Source: Microthyrium microscopicum (taxonomy: Eukaryota > Ascomycota > Dothideomycetes > Microthyriales > Microthyriaceae). Taken from it: 64,000 nucleotides of DNA. A program made the translations under genes and the position numbers. Of this stretch, positions 21,681 through 33,483 are shown piece after piece. The notes below the pieces were generated by a model, which searched no databases, was not told the DNA's origin, and was given only the letters and a program-made list of their open reading frames with translations. The number at the start of each line of letters is the position of its first letter. Positions within the stretch are counted from its first letter, which is position 1. The DNA is taken from positions 1,626,538 to 1,690,537 of the forward strand of contig MU004235.1 of NCBI GenBank assembly GCA_010405405.1, given 5' to 3'.

Positions 21681-24553
21681 TCGCAGGAATATTCCCAATT
21701 AGGCCTGTAACCAAGCTATCTTTCGTTAGCCAAGACTAAGAATGGGATGAAGCACTTGGTGTTGTCGATCTCACTCTTGCCTGCCGTCAGTAGTCAGCAC
21801 TCAGCACCATGCGCGTTTGTTTAGAATCCTCAATTCGCTTCTCCTGAAATACAAATATTATCTCTACACGACTTGTACCGAATACGTAAAAGTGAAGCAT
21901 ACCCCCTGGAGAGTAGATCAGTCATTATCGTTTCGTAAGTTGTCCACTTTGTTAGTTCGGTTCTTCTCGTGGCTTGACTTTGCCTGCTTTGCTCCTTCCG
22001 AGGAAGAACTTCTTTCATTTCGGGACAATTGTTCTAGCGCCGACGGCTCAGTAGTTCAAATCTCACAGATGTTTCAGCTTTGACCGATTCTTGCTTCCTC
22101 ACGAAAACGCGTCGCGGCGACGCGGTACAGACTCGCGCCTGGCAAGGCTAGCCTTAAGGAGATGTTCATGATTTTATCAATCGGATCACTATGTTATGCT
22201 ACACGCAGACGCGCCATGGGTGCACAACTCCAGATGTGTATATTCCGGGCCTAAGGTCCGCTCCATGGACATGTTTTCTGGTAGAATGATGATGCTTTGT
22301 TACGACCATTTTGCAGTTTTATGCAAGAGGCCGAATCCCGTTCCTGAGAGCTGGAATTGAGGGAAATGGATAATTTCATTATGGCATGGCGGCATGATGA
22401 TGACAATACCGGCCACTTGGGAGTCAAAGCGAGTCTCCAAATCCAGACTCTTTGTCTTGACTTTTGGCCTTGGCTCAACGAGTCTTCGAATTCGGCCGTC
22501 TGTAATCAAGTTGCACAGCCTTGTGGAGGTGGCGCGGGAGGACTCTTGATTGATTGAACTCATTATCATCTCTTTTTTGGTACCAATTGATAAATCAGGT
22601 CCAGAAGCATCTTAAAATACCTTGTCTCTATGAGAAGTGCCTGTCCGATCAGACATCACATATGTTGGACGCAGTCCGACAGAACACCACCGGCTTGATA
22701 CAGTTACTGAAAAATGTCCTGCTCACGTTATTGCTCAACGAGTTTTTTGATTTGCGATGTCTAGCAGCCTGTCGAAGTTCCTCGTTATCAAGTTTGTTGG
22801 AGCAATGTTCAGTACACATGTACAGAGCTCACAGACATTCTAGAGAGCAGACACATAGCTGTGTACTTTATTTAGTGCTGGTATCGTGCCGTCAGGAAAT
22901 ACAGTAACTCAAAATCTCAATTCGACAACTTTCTTGATACGTTTATGAATTGCCCTGACATTGACTTGAGCATCGTGCCAGCTCATGTCGTTATGTAAGT
23001 CGGAGACTGAATACTCAGTACTCCCAGCGAAGTCGACTGTAATCAATAATAATAGTATCTCTATCGTTTACAGCACTGGCCGCTGTTCTCGGCGTCGTTT
23101 CACTGGCATGTGTTGGATAGTCTGTGTCAATAGGTAATGGCAAGTTATGTTATTGATGTTGGTCTGAATCTGAGCTAGTAACATACCGACAACACGGTAA
23201 ACCAATCAGAATAAAATGAATGTTATGCTGGCGCCCATATATGACATTTACCATGCGCTGCCCTTGATCACAATATGCTGTATCTTACATTGAATCTGGA
23301 TCAGAGCTTAACTCTTCTTTGAAGTGCAACACTGTCAACGTGCTTGATGGCAGTTCCTTTGTCTTGGTCGATGGTCTGTATATAGAGACAAAGAGACTTG
23401 AGACTGTGCAGAATATGTTCCAGCAAATACAATTATGCCAACAGACAGGAAAAACAGCTAGACATACCAGAAGATACAAGTGGATGTCATGTAATGGTAT
23501 CATCCCTGTATGTTCACCCAATATTGCAAAATTAAACACCGAGTATTTCAGCAAGCACAACCTGTTTCTTGTATAAAAGTACCCTGAATTGATCCAATTT
23601 CCAGTTATCATTCTAGTAGTCTTAACTTTATGCCATATTTCCAAAAGTTCACCAGATCAAAATTTCGATGGATGTAGCACCTCTCTCATGCATTTTTTCA
23701 TGGGGTTTCTCCAAAGTTTCGTTATTGGAATTAAAAATTGCCCAGCACTATCTAAGAGCTATTTTATACAGCTTTGACCCTTCGTCAAGTGGTAATAATA
23801 TGTTGTCGTTGAGATATATTGCAGTGACGAGGAGGATAACGCTCATAGTTCACTACAGACTTTAAGCTGAGTCGAAATTTAAAGATTTTATCTTCTAAAA
23901 GCTGCTAGCGCTCGTCAAGGCTTTTTGATATCTTTTTTTAAGATTAATGGTTGGAAAGATCATATATGTGCAGATATCTTGCAGTGATATGATGCACTAC
24001 TCGATAGGCTGGCCTGTTGGCCGGCCCAAGCCAGAACTATTCAACGCTGGGGGTCCTCAAAAATTCTGGGATGGAGAATATTCTTATATCTGGATATGAT
24101 GATATTGGCAATTATCATCGCGACTTAAACCTAGCAACCGAAAAGTGAGCATAATACATGACAAACGTTTATGAAGGCGATGGATACTATGACCTAGAAT
24201 ATGTGAATGACACTATTACTCCTATGACACTGTATTTGTTTCTACGTTACCTTGTATTTGAGATACATTTCGAGATCGCATAGATACTAGAGGACAGACA
24301 TTTTGGTGGAAGGCAGTTTACAGATCGTAATTAAGGCAGATATCGTACTCGATAGTAGATAAGCACTTACTCAGGGGAAGCATGCTCCTCAACTTGACAT
24401 AGCCATTTGAACTTATCATCAAACGGCTATTGCTTACCTTTGAAGCCGAGCTTCTTTGTCTTGACTTACCACCTACCTTGATCTTTGGCTGTGCTTTCAT
24501 TAGCTGCTCACCTCATCCACATGGAAATATTCGCAAACCCATCCAGCTCCCGT

Positions 24554-25774
24554 CTACATCATCGCACATGGATCATCACCCGTATGTGTCCACAGCTCCC
24601 ACTGATCCGTCTCCAAAACTCTTCCATAAAACATCCCCCAATCAATACTATGCTTTGGCGGAAACCCAGCCTCGCCCTCGCACTCCGCCACACAAGGATC
24701 CTCTACAAACGGACACAAACACTCATCGCAATACATATTCCGTGGCGCAGGCTCATTGGACATACTATGGAACCAACGATCCAACTGTTCCTGGCCGACA
24801 ATCAAATAGCACTCTTTGCAAATACTATGCCCCACTGGACACCGTTTGTCAGCAACCGGTTTCTTGTGACTATGAAAGCGTCTTCGCTCAGCCAATTCAC
24901 CGCAGCGCACACAGTACGTTATCTCGTGAGGATCTAGGCTAAATAGGAGGCGTTCATTCGGCCAATGATCGAATTCTCCGCCAAACATGACTTCTTGCTC
25001 GAGGACATTCGTGTTCAAACTCAGCACATGATTCAACGCGAGCGAGGCGTGTACGATTATGGCAGTGCGGACATCTGTGGGCACTTCGTGCTGGTCTAAG
25101 GGCTCCATGGTGACGGTGCCCCAGAACCTGGCGCCCAGTATACCAGCGGGCAGGTTATCTGCGCGGTTGGGGGAGAGGATGAAGCTACGCGGGTGTTGCG
25201 TGGCAGGGCCGTCGGATTCCTCGAAACGTTGCCAATCTAGCCAGTTCTCTGACTCTGGGTCATCGTCCAGCTCGGTCGCATCCATAATTCCAGTTCTCAG
25301 TCTTCCCAACGGAATACCATACCGTCGTGCCCGTTCGATTTGAGCGGTTTGGACTTGTGCTGCCTCATACTCGAACCAGTCTATGAGTTGGCGCTTGAAT
25401 TTCTGGTAGTAGGCCCAGTGTGCCGTCAATTCATCAGTGATCCAGTCCCATTCAAGGAGCCAGTCTTCGTCTTCAGAATTGCCGTTGCCCAGATAGCAGG
25501 GCTGCTTGCTTTCATGGAGGATTGTGCCCCATAGAATGGCTTTAGTGATTTTTCGCTTGTGGATTATATGGTAAGCGAGCTCACAGAAGGCTTGACGCGC
25601 AGCATCACAGTCGTCACAGGGCATTTCATTTCGGTCTAGGCCATGCTTGGGCCATGGTGGTGGATTTCTAGGGGTTATGGCGGGATACACGGGGGCCTTG
25701 ATGGGTGTTGCGGGACGTGCGGGACGTGCGGGACGTCTATATGGGTGATTTCTGCCTTCAGCTCGTCGAGACAT
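24554..25774 (-). CDS. Cys-rich orphan protein with RING-like C-terminal zinc region, 406 aa
   Basis: Uninterrupted frame from the ATG at 25774. The N-terminus is basic and carries a three-copy Arg-Pro-Ala run (YRRPARPARPATPI) encoded by a 9-bp DNA repeat. CDDCDAARQAFCELAYHII near residue 53 adds a Cys pair. The middle is Trp- and acid-rich. The C-terminal third holds paired Cys/His: YCVRCGELAERRRFHSH, CPVGHSICKEC and MYCDECLCPF. The spacing resembles a RING or zinc-ribbon fold, although the pairs do not match a canonical C3HC4 order that I can assign. Possible E3 ligase or nucleic-acid binder. I do not recognise the family. It is flanked by large gene-poor stretches. Confidence 0.6.
   Translation of the reverse strand: MSRRAEGRNHPYRRPARPARPATPIKAPVYPAITPRNPPPWPKHGLDRNEMPCDDCDAARQAFCELAYHIIHKRKITKAILWGTILHESKQPCYLGNGNSEDEDWLLEWDWITDELTAHWAYYQKFKRQLIDWFEYEAAQVQTAQIERARRYGIPLGRLRTGIMDATELDDDPESENWLDWQRFEESDGPATQHPRSFILSPNRADNLPAGILGARFWGTVTMEPLDQHEVPTDVRTAIIVHASLALNHVLSLNTNVLEQEVMFGGEFDHWPNERLLFSLDPHEITYCVRCGELAERRRFHSHKKPVADKRCPVGHSICKECYLIVGQEQLDRWFHSMSNEPAPRNMYCDECLCPFVEDPCVAECEGEAGFPPKHSIDWGMFYGRVLETDQWELWTHTGDDPCAMM
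25711..25737. repeat. In-gene 9-bp tandem repeat (x3)
   Basis: CGGGACGTG, CGGGACGTG, CGGGACGTC: encodes the Arg-Pro-Ala triplicate of the Cys-rich protein on the minus strand. Length variation here would keep the frame. Confidence 0.8.
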
Positions 25775-28700
25775 GATTATTTCACAGGACTTGCCTAGAT
25801 TGGTTTCTTTGTTTGTTAACTTACTCTGCAGCTGATATTGCGATCTTGTTTTCGAAAATGCTATGGGAAATTTCTCGAGATTCTCGAGGCATGGAATAGG
25901 TTAAATACTGCAAGGACAGTACTCTTTGTCATCGGCTAATGACAATGAGGATGGTATTCTAGAAAGTCTTTGTAAACTCGGCTCGCTTCAATGGAAGAAG
26001 CCAAAGTTGAAAGAGACTGCATTATTGAAACAAAAGGTATAAAGCATTCTCGCGACGCTTTCTTTGTTCTGGCCCCAAAGTTTCTGTTCGTCGCTCTGAT
26101 TTGCAGTCTTCGAAATCGAAAGTAGTTCGTCATTTCAAGGCACTTTGAGATTCGGGTCCAGTAAGCAACGCTGGATCTCGAAGGGGTAGAGCTTTTGATT
26201 CTCTAGTGCAAGAAAGCGTTAAGGTAATCCGGCGCAAGTTTCTACTTCCGAGCTCTTTCCATGGGGTCTAATTCAGTAGCAAGAAAATGCCGCGTGGTTC
26301 ATTGTCGATCGAGATAGCATCGGGTCAATTCCACTAGACTCAGCGTGCTCGAGAGCATAGCTCAAAGTACCAATCAAGATATCAGTCAATGGCGTCTGCG
26401 GATCGGAGAATGATTGAAAGCATAGCAAAACAACCAGGGCATTGAAAAATGTTTGTTTGTAACCATTTCCGCTTCGTTTACCCATTCGAACAGAACCTGT
26501 TGATGAAAATGCAGGAGAAACGAACAAGACACGAAAGCCCTAAAAGATCAAGAAACGAAAAGTGAAGAGACCAGGGACGATATTTCACTTGAGGGTGGGA
26601 AAGCAAAGAGTTTTGTTTGAAAGGATGAACAAACGGTGGCTAAACGGAACTCTGACTGGGAGCGTTGGTTGTTCGAAACAACAAGCATAGGTAGCGATCA
26701 GAGAATGGACTTGTAGATTCCCGGGGCTCCTTGTACGGCTCCACTGTGTTTGGTAGCATTCTAGAACAAGGCGGGGAAGCACCAGTCAAGGAATAGAGGG
26801 TTGGTTGGATGTTCAGGGAGATCAGGGTAGATATTCTCGACCTGGCTGGTCTTTCGCTTGTTTGGAGCAAGCGCCAACCGCTCTGTAGGAGATGATAATT
26901 TGGATGCAATAATAGTCGGCGCTTCTGCTAGCCATACATCGGGAAGAGACGCGTCCGTATTACCAACAGCAGATGGAAGAAGGTTGCCTTGTTGGATTGC
27001 GAATACATACGCAGCTACGTGGTCGGAATATAGACAGCCGTCGATGGATGGGTTCTAGTTGGTATGATACGGTAATCAGACACTTTAAAGAGTCAGAAAA
27101 GATGCAGGCAGGCAGCAGGTGCATAAAGAAGAGTATGTACAGGTAGATGGTGGAGTTGCTCCGAGATGGAGCTGGGGGTCGTAAGGGTCAAGGGAGCCCT
27201 GGATTGGATCGACATGGCGCTGTTTGGCTGCCACGCGCCACTAGTCTCCAGCCAATCAGAGCTCTTTGGCCAACCTCACTTGAATCGTCTCGAATTTTCT
27301 GTACCTCCCCACCAACCACATCTCCATCTCGACTCTTCTGAAACGCTGCATGTCCGGCTCTGTTGGCTTGGTTCTTGTCGCCCGTCTGCGCGGTTCTCAT
27401 TGTTCCTGGCCCGTCGCACTACCGGCCCACCTTCTTTGCGGTCCGCGGATATCGTTTACGGCTCCGTCCTCAACAAAGAACAAAGAACCTTACCAACACG
27501 CCCAACACTCCCAACACGGAGTAACTATCAAGGATCGCAGCTGGATCAGGCAGATCATACAGTGATTGCGCAGAGAATTAACTCGACTACTCTGCCATGT
27601 ACGCGACAGCGCATGATGGGCCTTCTGATGCATCTCATGACCTTGAAGAATCCGACATTCGCAATGTGCCGTACCTACAAATTCACAACTCTCTAGAGGC
27701 ATACGAATCCAAAGTAGTCGTAATTAACCATGTTTTGTGAGAAAAATAGACCACCAACCCCATGTCGTCTTCCCAAAAAAGCGGCTATGGCTTGCTCCAT
27801 CCTGCGGCTCGACTGTCACTCTCCATCCAGTCGGAAGATAATCGTGGTCTTTGCGCAAGACAAGCTTTCTCATCTTGCTGCACTTGAGCCCGTTGGCACC
27901 CCTGCTCCCTACGTTTCGCACGCATTAGCGCTGTAGTTACTGATTGGCTCTATGCTATTTCCATCCTCCGCCTTCTTTTGACACAATGTTGGGTATCATG
28001 TCTGTGCAAACGCTATGCTCTTGTCGTTTCGTTAGTGTTCTGCTGTTTTCAACTTCCGTTTTGCAGCGTTTACTGTCAAGTGAGTAGGCCAGGACATGAA
28101 ATGGCCAGGCCAGAGATAAAGACCTGGTGGTCTACCACCTTTTCGGCTTAGCAACCGTTCCACCAAGACTGTTCATCGACTGTCTATCACCAGTATACTG
28201 GATCTTCAATAATTTTCCCTTTATTCTAACTTCAATTCTCAAATCTGGCAGAGCCAGCTGGCACTTCACACTACCATCGCCAGGCGCGTGATTGATACTC
28301 ACTTTTCCAAAAACCAACACCAAACCAACACAACAACTATTTTCAGAACAAGACACTGCATAACCAAACCGTGGACAACAATCCTCCAACAGGCTATCAA
28401 GAGTCATTCAATTGACTTTGTATCCTACGGCTTCAACCTTAAGACCCTTTCCAATCCTGGCATGTCACACCGATAAAGAACAAGTACTCCCAACTACATC
28501 TTGTTCCCTGACTCCAACATCACTCCCAGGATTCTTACTCCCAGGATTTATCACTCCCAGTCAATACCACACCCGTGGTCTCATTGTCCATTGTTCACTC
28601 AGTCTCGCTCAGCTGGACTGACCTTTTGATTTTCTTCTTTGTTATTCTTTGTCATTGGGGAACAACACATTGTTCTGGTAACACTCAAAGTCATTGTCAC

Positions 28701-28925
28701 TCCTTAAACACCATACACCAATACACTTATAACACCCAGGATTTTTATCCGGATTGCTCTACTATTTCAGCCTTCAAACCTATTCGCATTCCCTGCTTCG
28801 TCTAACACTCTATCACGAATCAAGCAGCGCACGATCTTCAAGTCTGATCTAAGGACCAGTTTGCGAATATCATCACTTTGTATTTCTACAAAACAATCAT
28901 CTTGCTGGCCAAGTTCTTTGTTACG
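25775..28925. other. 3.1-kb intergenic region with a repeat-bearing leader
   Basis: No gene supported from 25.8 to 28.1 kb. The final 600 bases before the secreted protein gene are rich in CA and CT and purine-poor, as in a long fungal promoter or 5' leader. They hold three copies of ACTCCCAG(GATT) at 28522, 28537 and 28553. Confidence 0.4.
28522..28560 (+). repeat. ACTCCCAGGATT direct repeats
   Basis: Two full copies (28522-28533, 28537-28548) and a truncated third (28553-28560), spaced 15-16 bp. A related CACCCAGGATT lies near 28735. Possible regulatory site cluster for the gene starting at 28926. Confidence 0.55.
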
Positions 28926-30386
28926 ATGAGTCCAATCGCTGTACTCCTCAGCGCTTTTCTTGGCCTTGCATCTTCGGTTTCTGCTCATACTTGGGCCGAA
29001 CAACTCTACGTCATTGGTGACGATGGCAACTATACTGGAGCTCCAGGCTATTCAAGATTTTTCCAACCTCGCAGTGCAGATACTTCCCTGATGACAACCA
29101 AACTGGTTCCCAATCCTCTAATTGTGGATCAAAGCAAGGCTCCACCTTTAGTTCAAAACAACATTGCCGTTTGCTCATCCGGCCAGTCGACACCTGGACA
29201 AGTATCTCCCCAGTGGCCCTCACTCATCGCCCAGCCAGGAGACTATGTTGCGATGCGATACACAGAGAATGGACATGTTACCGCCCCTCTCCCTGCTGAT
29301 AGGCCGCCGGGCGCTGGTCTCGTCTTCGTTTACGCAACAACAAACAACACCAACAACCCGCTATTCTACGACATTGTCCTCTGGACGGCTAACAACACTC
29401 TCGAACAAGGTCGCCTTTTGGCTATCAATAACTATGATGATCTACGTTGCTATCAACTACCTGCTCGCGGCCTTGCAGCAGGGCGTGACAAAATCACACC
29501 AGCCTCGGGCGTATCCGATGTTGCCTGCGAAACCAATTTCCAGGTCCCCAAGGATGCAACGGCAGGTACCAACCTTACCCTCTTCTGGGTCTGGCAATGG
29601 CCACAAATCGTAAGCCCAACCGCAGGGCAGGATGAAATTTATACTACCTGCCTGGACATGACTGTTGGCTCCAGCAGCCAAGTCACAGCCAATAAGGCAG
29701 CCACTGCAAGTCTAGATGGTAGTAAATACATTATGGGCGTTCCAGGTTTCATGAAGGCCGTCAGCAATTACAAGGAGCGTGCCGCCAACCTGACACTTCC
29801 TCCACAAGCTAACTACTACTCACCTCTGAATCCTCATGGCCTCAACAAAAACCCTAGCCCAGCACCTCTAGGAACTCCTTTGGTACCACACCCAGGGGCA
29901 ATACTGCCACAGAATCCAAAGGCAGCAGCACCAGCAGGAATACCATTTCCAGGATCATCAGCACCAGCGGTTCCAGCCGGCGCCTCATCTGCCGTGGCCT
30001 CTATTCCCACCTCCGCCGTCGTCCCTGTCCCATCTGTGCCCGTACCATCTGTACCCGTTTCATCTGCTCCAGCAGCAGCTCCAGCAGCAGGATCTGCCGC
30101 CGCTCCCCAATATGTCACCGTCACAGTCACACTCACCGCAACACCCTCCCAATGCATCGGCAAGAACCCCATCGCGAGTTTCGCAAGCCAAGGCTTCGGA
30201 GGCTCTGTCTACCCATCCAACATCCCCACCAACTTTCCCACCAATTTCCCATCCAGCGCTCCCAAAGGTCTTCCCGGTTCCGGCGCCCACGGCTTCACCC
30301 AGGCGATCCCAGCAGCAGTGGCAACGCACGCCGCAGGACAAAAAGAGAAGCGCCGGCATGTCAGGTTCTTTGGACGCCATGTGTAG
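28926..30386 (+). CDS. Secreted protein with N-terminal His and second conserved His: LPMO-like candidate (DUF7492-like), 486 aa
   Basis: Start at ATG 28926. The signal peptide MSPIAVLLSAFLGLASSVSA is followed directly by HTWAEQLYVI, so cleavage would expose His21 as residue 1 of the mature protein. A second His (H117) lies in RYTENGHVTAPL. A late aromatic strand, LTLFWVWQWP, could supply an axial residue. This pattern resembles the copper histidine brace of lytic polysaccharide monooxygenases. From memory, HTW.EQ and ENGHVT also mark a secreted fungal family annotated DUF7492, whose activity I do not know to be established. After residue about 310 comes a Pro/Ala/Ser-rich region with repeated VPSVP units, then a QYVTVTVTLTATPSQC strand typical of wall proteins, and a very basic end (KRRHVRFFGRHV). 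No GPI signal. Secretion is well supported; activity is inference. Confidence 0.75.
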   Translation: MSPIAVLLSAFLGLASSVSAHTWAEQLYVIGDDGNYTGAPGYSRFFQPRSADTSLMTTKLVPNPLIVDQSKAPPLVQNNIAVCSSGQSTPGQVSPQWPSLIAQPGDYVAMRYTENGHVTAPLPADRPPGAGLVFVYATTNNTNNPLFYDIVLWTANNTLEQGRLLAINNYDDLRCYQLPARGLAAGRDKITPASGVSDVACETNFQVPKDATAGTNLTLFWVWQWPQIVSPTAGQDEIYTTCLDMTVGSSSQVTANKAATASLDGSKYIMGVPGFMKAVSNYKERAANLTLPPQANYYSPLNPHGLNKNPSPAPLGTPLVPHPGAILPQNPKAAAPAGIPFPGSSAPAVPAGASSAVASIPTSAVVPVPSVPVPSVPVSSAPAAAPAAGSAAAPQYVTVTVTLTATPSQCIGKNPIASFASQGFGGSVYPSNIPTNFPTNFPSSAPKGLPGSGAHGFTQAIPAAVATHAAGQKEKRRHVRFFGRHV

Positions 30387-30719
30387 ATGGTGAGCTTGGG
30401 TGAGTGATGAAGGCTCTACCGCATTGTACACTATTCGATGAAGCGATGGGTTTGATAATGTACGGATGGCTTGTATGTCAGCACTGAGGGTTTAGCGTCG
30501 GAGTGTGGATGTTGAGGCGATGTGGTGGACGATTTCTTATCTGTTTCTTGTCTGTTCAGAATTTGCTCGTAATTCAATACCCCCATAGACCAGGATGGCG
30601 TTTGTGTTTGGTTTGGGATGGGATGGTACGTTGATTTTTTGTTAATAATATATGATTTTCTTTGATACTGATCCATTTCTGCGCCTTATTGTGTGTGATA
30701 TGTGCGAGAAAATGTCTTT

Positions 30720-30812
30720 ATTGCCTAAAATGCCTCTATTCCCTAAAGTGCATTGTTTCCCGTCAAGTGATTTGTCTCCCATCGAATGCGCTCTTTCCCA
30801 TCAAGTGCTTTC
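30720..30812 (+). repeat. 19-bp-period repeat, cluster A (about 5 units)
   Basis: Degenerate units of the form TTTCCCATCAAGTGC: CCTAAAATGC, CCTAAAGTGC, CCCGTCAAGTGA, CCCATCGAATGC and CCCATCAAGTGC. The AGTG-like core recurs at steps of 18, 19, 19 and 19 bp. Confidence 0.7.
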
Positions 30813-31634
30813 GCGCCCATCGTGACTGTCGTGCTATCGCAGTGAGCTCGTTGGGAACTCAGTGATTACGGTCTCACTTCTACCTCCTTTCACTTCATTT
30901 CCTCAATTGCGGTCATGATATTTGTCGCTGACTGTTCCATTTTCACTGTTTTTGGCTGGGGAGTAGGCACTTAGTGTTCGTCATTGGGTTCCACTGGTAA
31001 ACAGTCGTTGTCGTGGTTTGCACGATTTCGGTAAATAATTTCAGTCATTGTTTAACAAAGTTTACAAAGATTTAGGGAGTAAGATAGAGTCTGCGAAAGT
31101 TTGGCTGAAAGTCATCTTTTCTTTCCAAAAAATAGCCCCCGACTTGGTGATAGAATCCTAAGGTTTTCAAATATATATACTCCCATATCTCTATACATGA
31201 AATCTCGTAGCCGCTCAACATGCACCAGATAGTCCTGGGGCCAAGCCGAGCTCAGAAAAAGGCTCAGATTTTGTTGGACAGAAAAATCTACTATACAATT
31301 CAGGATATTCGATGGCGGGAAATCTTCTCGAACCATAAAATCCGGCGAGCTTTTAATTCAACTGATACCTCTTTGGGCAAGATAGGCCTCCTAGTACTAG
31401 CCGTAGAATTCGATGCTGGAGACATTGGTTTGGGAAATCGCCTGGTGAAAGTTGTCGCGAGAGATACCATGTCATGGCTGAGATGGGGTATCATTTAGAG
31501 TAAGAATGTTCAGCTTTTGATATCCGGACTTGAAAATTTGTTCAGTTTTCAGGCCATATTCAGGCTACCTTCCTCGGATCCCAACGGGCGACCGAAAGTT
31601 GCACAAAGAATTGGATTTCGTTCGGTAAGTGGGT

Positions 31635-31710
31635 TTTCCTAATCGAGTGCGTTGTCTCCCATCGAGTGCGCTCTTTCCCAACGAGTGCTTTATGTACCAT
31701 TAGATGCGGT
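31635..31710 (+). repeat. 19-bp-period repeat, cluster B (4 units)
   Basis: Units CCTAATCGAGTGC, CCCATCGAGTGC, CCCAACGAGTGC and ACCATTAGATGC, with cores exactly 19 bp apart. This cluster gives the cleanest consensus, TCTCCCATCGAGTGCG. Confidence 0.75.
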
Positions 31711-32475
31711 CAAATTTTGGCGTATACTGCTTGGCCTAACTTTAGGGCAGAATGATGGGGCCAATATGCCGAAGATATGCGCTTTTCTTCACTCATTGAC
31801 CAGATAGTGTAAAAAAATGGTGAGGCGTTGCGCTATATGTACTGAAAATATTGAATGGTTTGAAAGGAGCAAGCAATATTAACAGTCCCTATGATATATA
31901 AAGATACCTCAATTGTGAAATCAGGTTAGAATGACTTGTTAACCAACATGGACTGTTAGCAATCAATACATGGACGCTCCAAGAATATATATTAATAGCC
32001 ATTGTATCAATCTCTCAAGTCTTCCCCGCCAGTCTTCTGTGAGCAATATTGCTACTATGTCTCTTGTTGCTACAGCTCGGATGTTCGTCTTCAGGCATTG
32101 GGCTTCGCAAAGTTTTGGAGAATCTGCGAATGCTCTAGGTGTTGGTTCACCGGTAGATAGCTCTACGGGGATTAGATCAATGAGCTCGGCGGCCATCTGA
32201 GGAGTGAGCCAATGGTCCGGATGGGCAGAAACGAGAGGTTTAAAATCGTGAAGGATACCTTAATAGCCCATTTGCAGGATATCGTGACCTTGTCAAGTCG
32301 TGGCGTGATGAACCTGGAATTCCTCAGTGCATGTACCGGTACTTGAGGCGGCGACCTCTGTTATTTTGCACTCAAACCATTTGACGCTTTAACATGCCCC
32401 ATTACCTCTATCATTTTCTAGACCAAAATTTCGAATATCTTTCAACAACCTTGTTCAAAGACGCACAAATTCACA

Positions 32476-33379
32476 ATGACAGTAACACTAGGGAAGCGGA
32501 AGCGCACACAGCCGAAAAGTACAATTAAATCTACCAAAAGCACCGATTCTGACGACGAATCGCAACACGTCCAAGACGTCTTTCGCAAACACTTCGAAGC
32601 GCAATTCAAACCACTCCCCACCGAAGAAAACACCGCCCAGTCTCAAGAAGATCTAAGATCCGATGCCTCTAGCGACTCCGACTCATGGTCCGGATTCTCC
32701 GAGGACGAAAACACCATCGAAGTAGTCGAGCACACGAACGATCGTCCAGCGCGATCGGACGTTCTCGACAAGCATGAGTTGAAAGCCTTCCTAGTATTTC
32801 TCCCACCACCCCCATTTCTTCCACTGTACAAACTAATTCCCCAACTAGTCCTCCAAACCGCCTCCCTCCAGCACAACCAATACCACGAAACCCTTCAAGT
32901 CCATAGCACCAACACCACCTGCAGACGACGAAGACTCCACTGCCAACCTAAAAAACGACCTCGCCCTCCAACGCCTCCTCTCAGAATCACACCTCCTAAC
33001 CAACACATCCTCCACCCCCTTACAAGCTTCCGGAAAAGCGCGCCTAAAAGCCCTAGATCTGCGCTTCCAATCCCTCGGATCCAAGGAATCTCTTTACAAA
33101 CAGAAGATGCCGATGGTGGCGCGCAAGGGCATGGTGAAGAAAGCTGCTGAGCGGGAATATAAGAGAAGGAGTGAGGCGAAGGAGGCGGGGATTGTGTTGG
33201 AGAGGGTTGTGAAGAAGAAGCCACTGGGTGGTATGTTGGGTGGTAAGAAGAAGGATAAGGGTGTCGGTGGGCCAGGCGTTGGCAAGTTCAGAGGGGGCAC
33301 ATTGAGCTTGAGTAGGCAAGATGTGGCGGATATACAGGGGATGAAGGGACATGGGCCTTTTCAGAAGAAGAGGCGGTGA
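32476..33379 (+). CDS. FAF1: Faf1-like 40S ribosome biogenesis protein, 282 aa
   Basis: Two exons: 32476-32793 and 32849-33379. The 55-nt intron has a GTATTT donor and a CAACTAG acceptor and keeps phase (849 nt). The N-terminus is basic (LGKRKRTQPK) and is followed by DVFRKHFEAQFKPL, a motif I associate with fungal Faf1. An acidic Ser/Asp patch follows. The C-terminal half carries the conserved basic helix MPMVARKGMVKKAAEREYKR and ends in a Lys/Gly-rich tail (GMLGGKKKDKG). Yeast Faf1 acts in the nucleolus in early pre-rRNA cleavage for the small subunit. The length is in the family range. It is convergent with GET4, with stop codons about 100 bp apart, so the 3' ends probably overlap. Confidence 0.8.
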
Positions 33380-33483
33380 TGGCTATGAATGGTTGAATGA
33401 TGAAACGATGAATGAGACGAATGATACGATAATCGAATTGTGGGTATGATATTGCGCTATATCAGTTATGTACGTGAGGGTCA

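Larger units (their letters stand above)
19890..24553. other. 4.7-kb gene-empty region with small repeats and hairpins
   Basis: Only short frames without motifs, splice logic or similarity to neighbours. The first few hundred bases are the laccase promoter. It contains a 9-bp tandem repeat (20895-20921) and two adjacent inverted repeats (21585-21622, 21642-21680). From about 22.9 to 24.4 kb it is AT-rich, which could reflect a decayed repeat, but no element family is recognisable. Confidence 0.45.
30387..32475. other. 2.1-kb intergenic region with two 19-bp repeat clusters
   Basis: No gene supported. Short frames at 31.2-31.5 kb on both strands lack motifs. It contains repeat clusters A and B, described separately. 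Confidence 0.45.

Noticed and set aside
22040-22080. tRNA-like T-loop GTAGTTCAAATCTC
   Set aside because: No matching acceptor, D or anticodon stems could be drawn around it.
22554-23777. Frames of about 117 and 119 codons in the gene-empty region
   Set aside because: No motif, no splice partners, AT-rich composition; could not be told from chance.
19890-24553. Decayed transposon in the gene desert
   Set aside because: No terminal repeats, target-site duplication or element-type protein could be found by eye; base composition alone is not enough.
31220-31498. Overlapping + and - frames of 92 and 64 codons
   Set aside because: Checked for transposase, reverse transcriptase and F-box motifs; none seen.
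32643-33352. Several minus-strand frames opposite the Faf1-like gene
   Set aside because: Low-complexity antisense of a GC-rich coding exon, with no motifs or splice sites.
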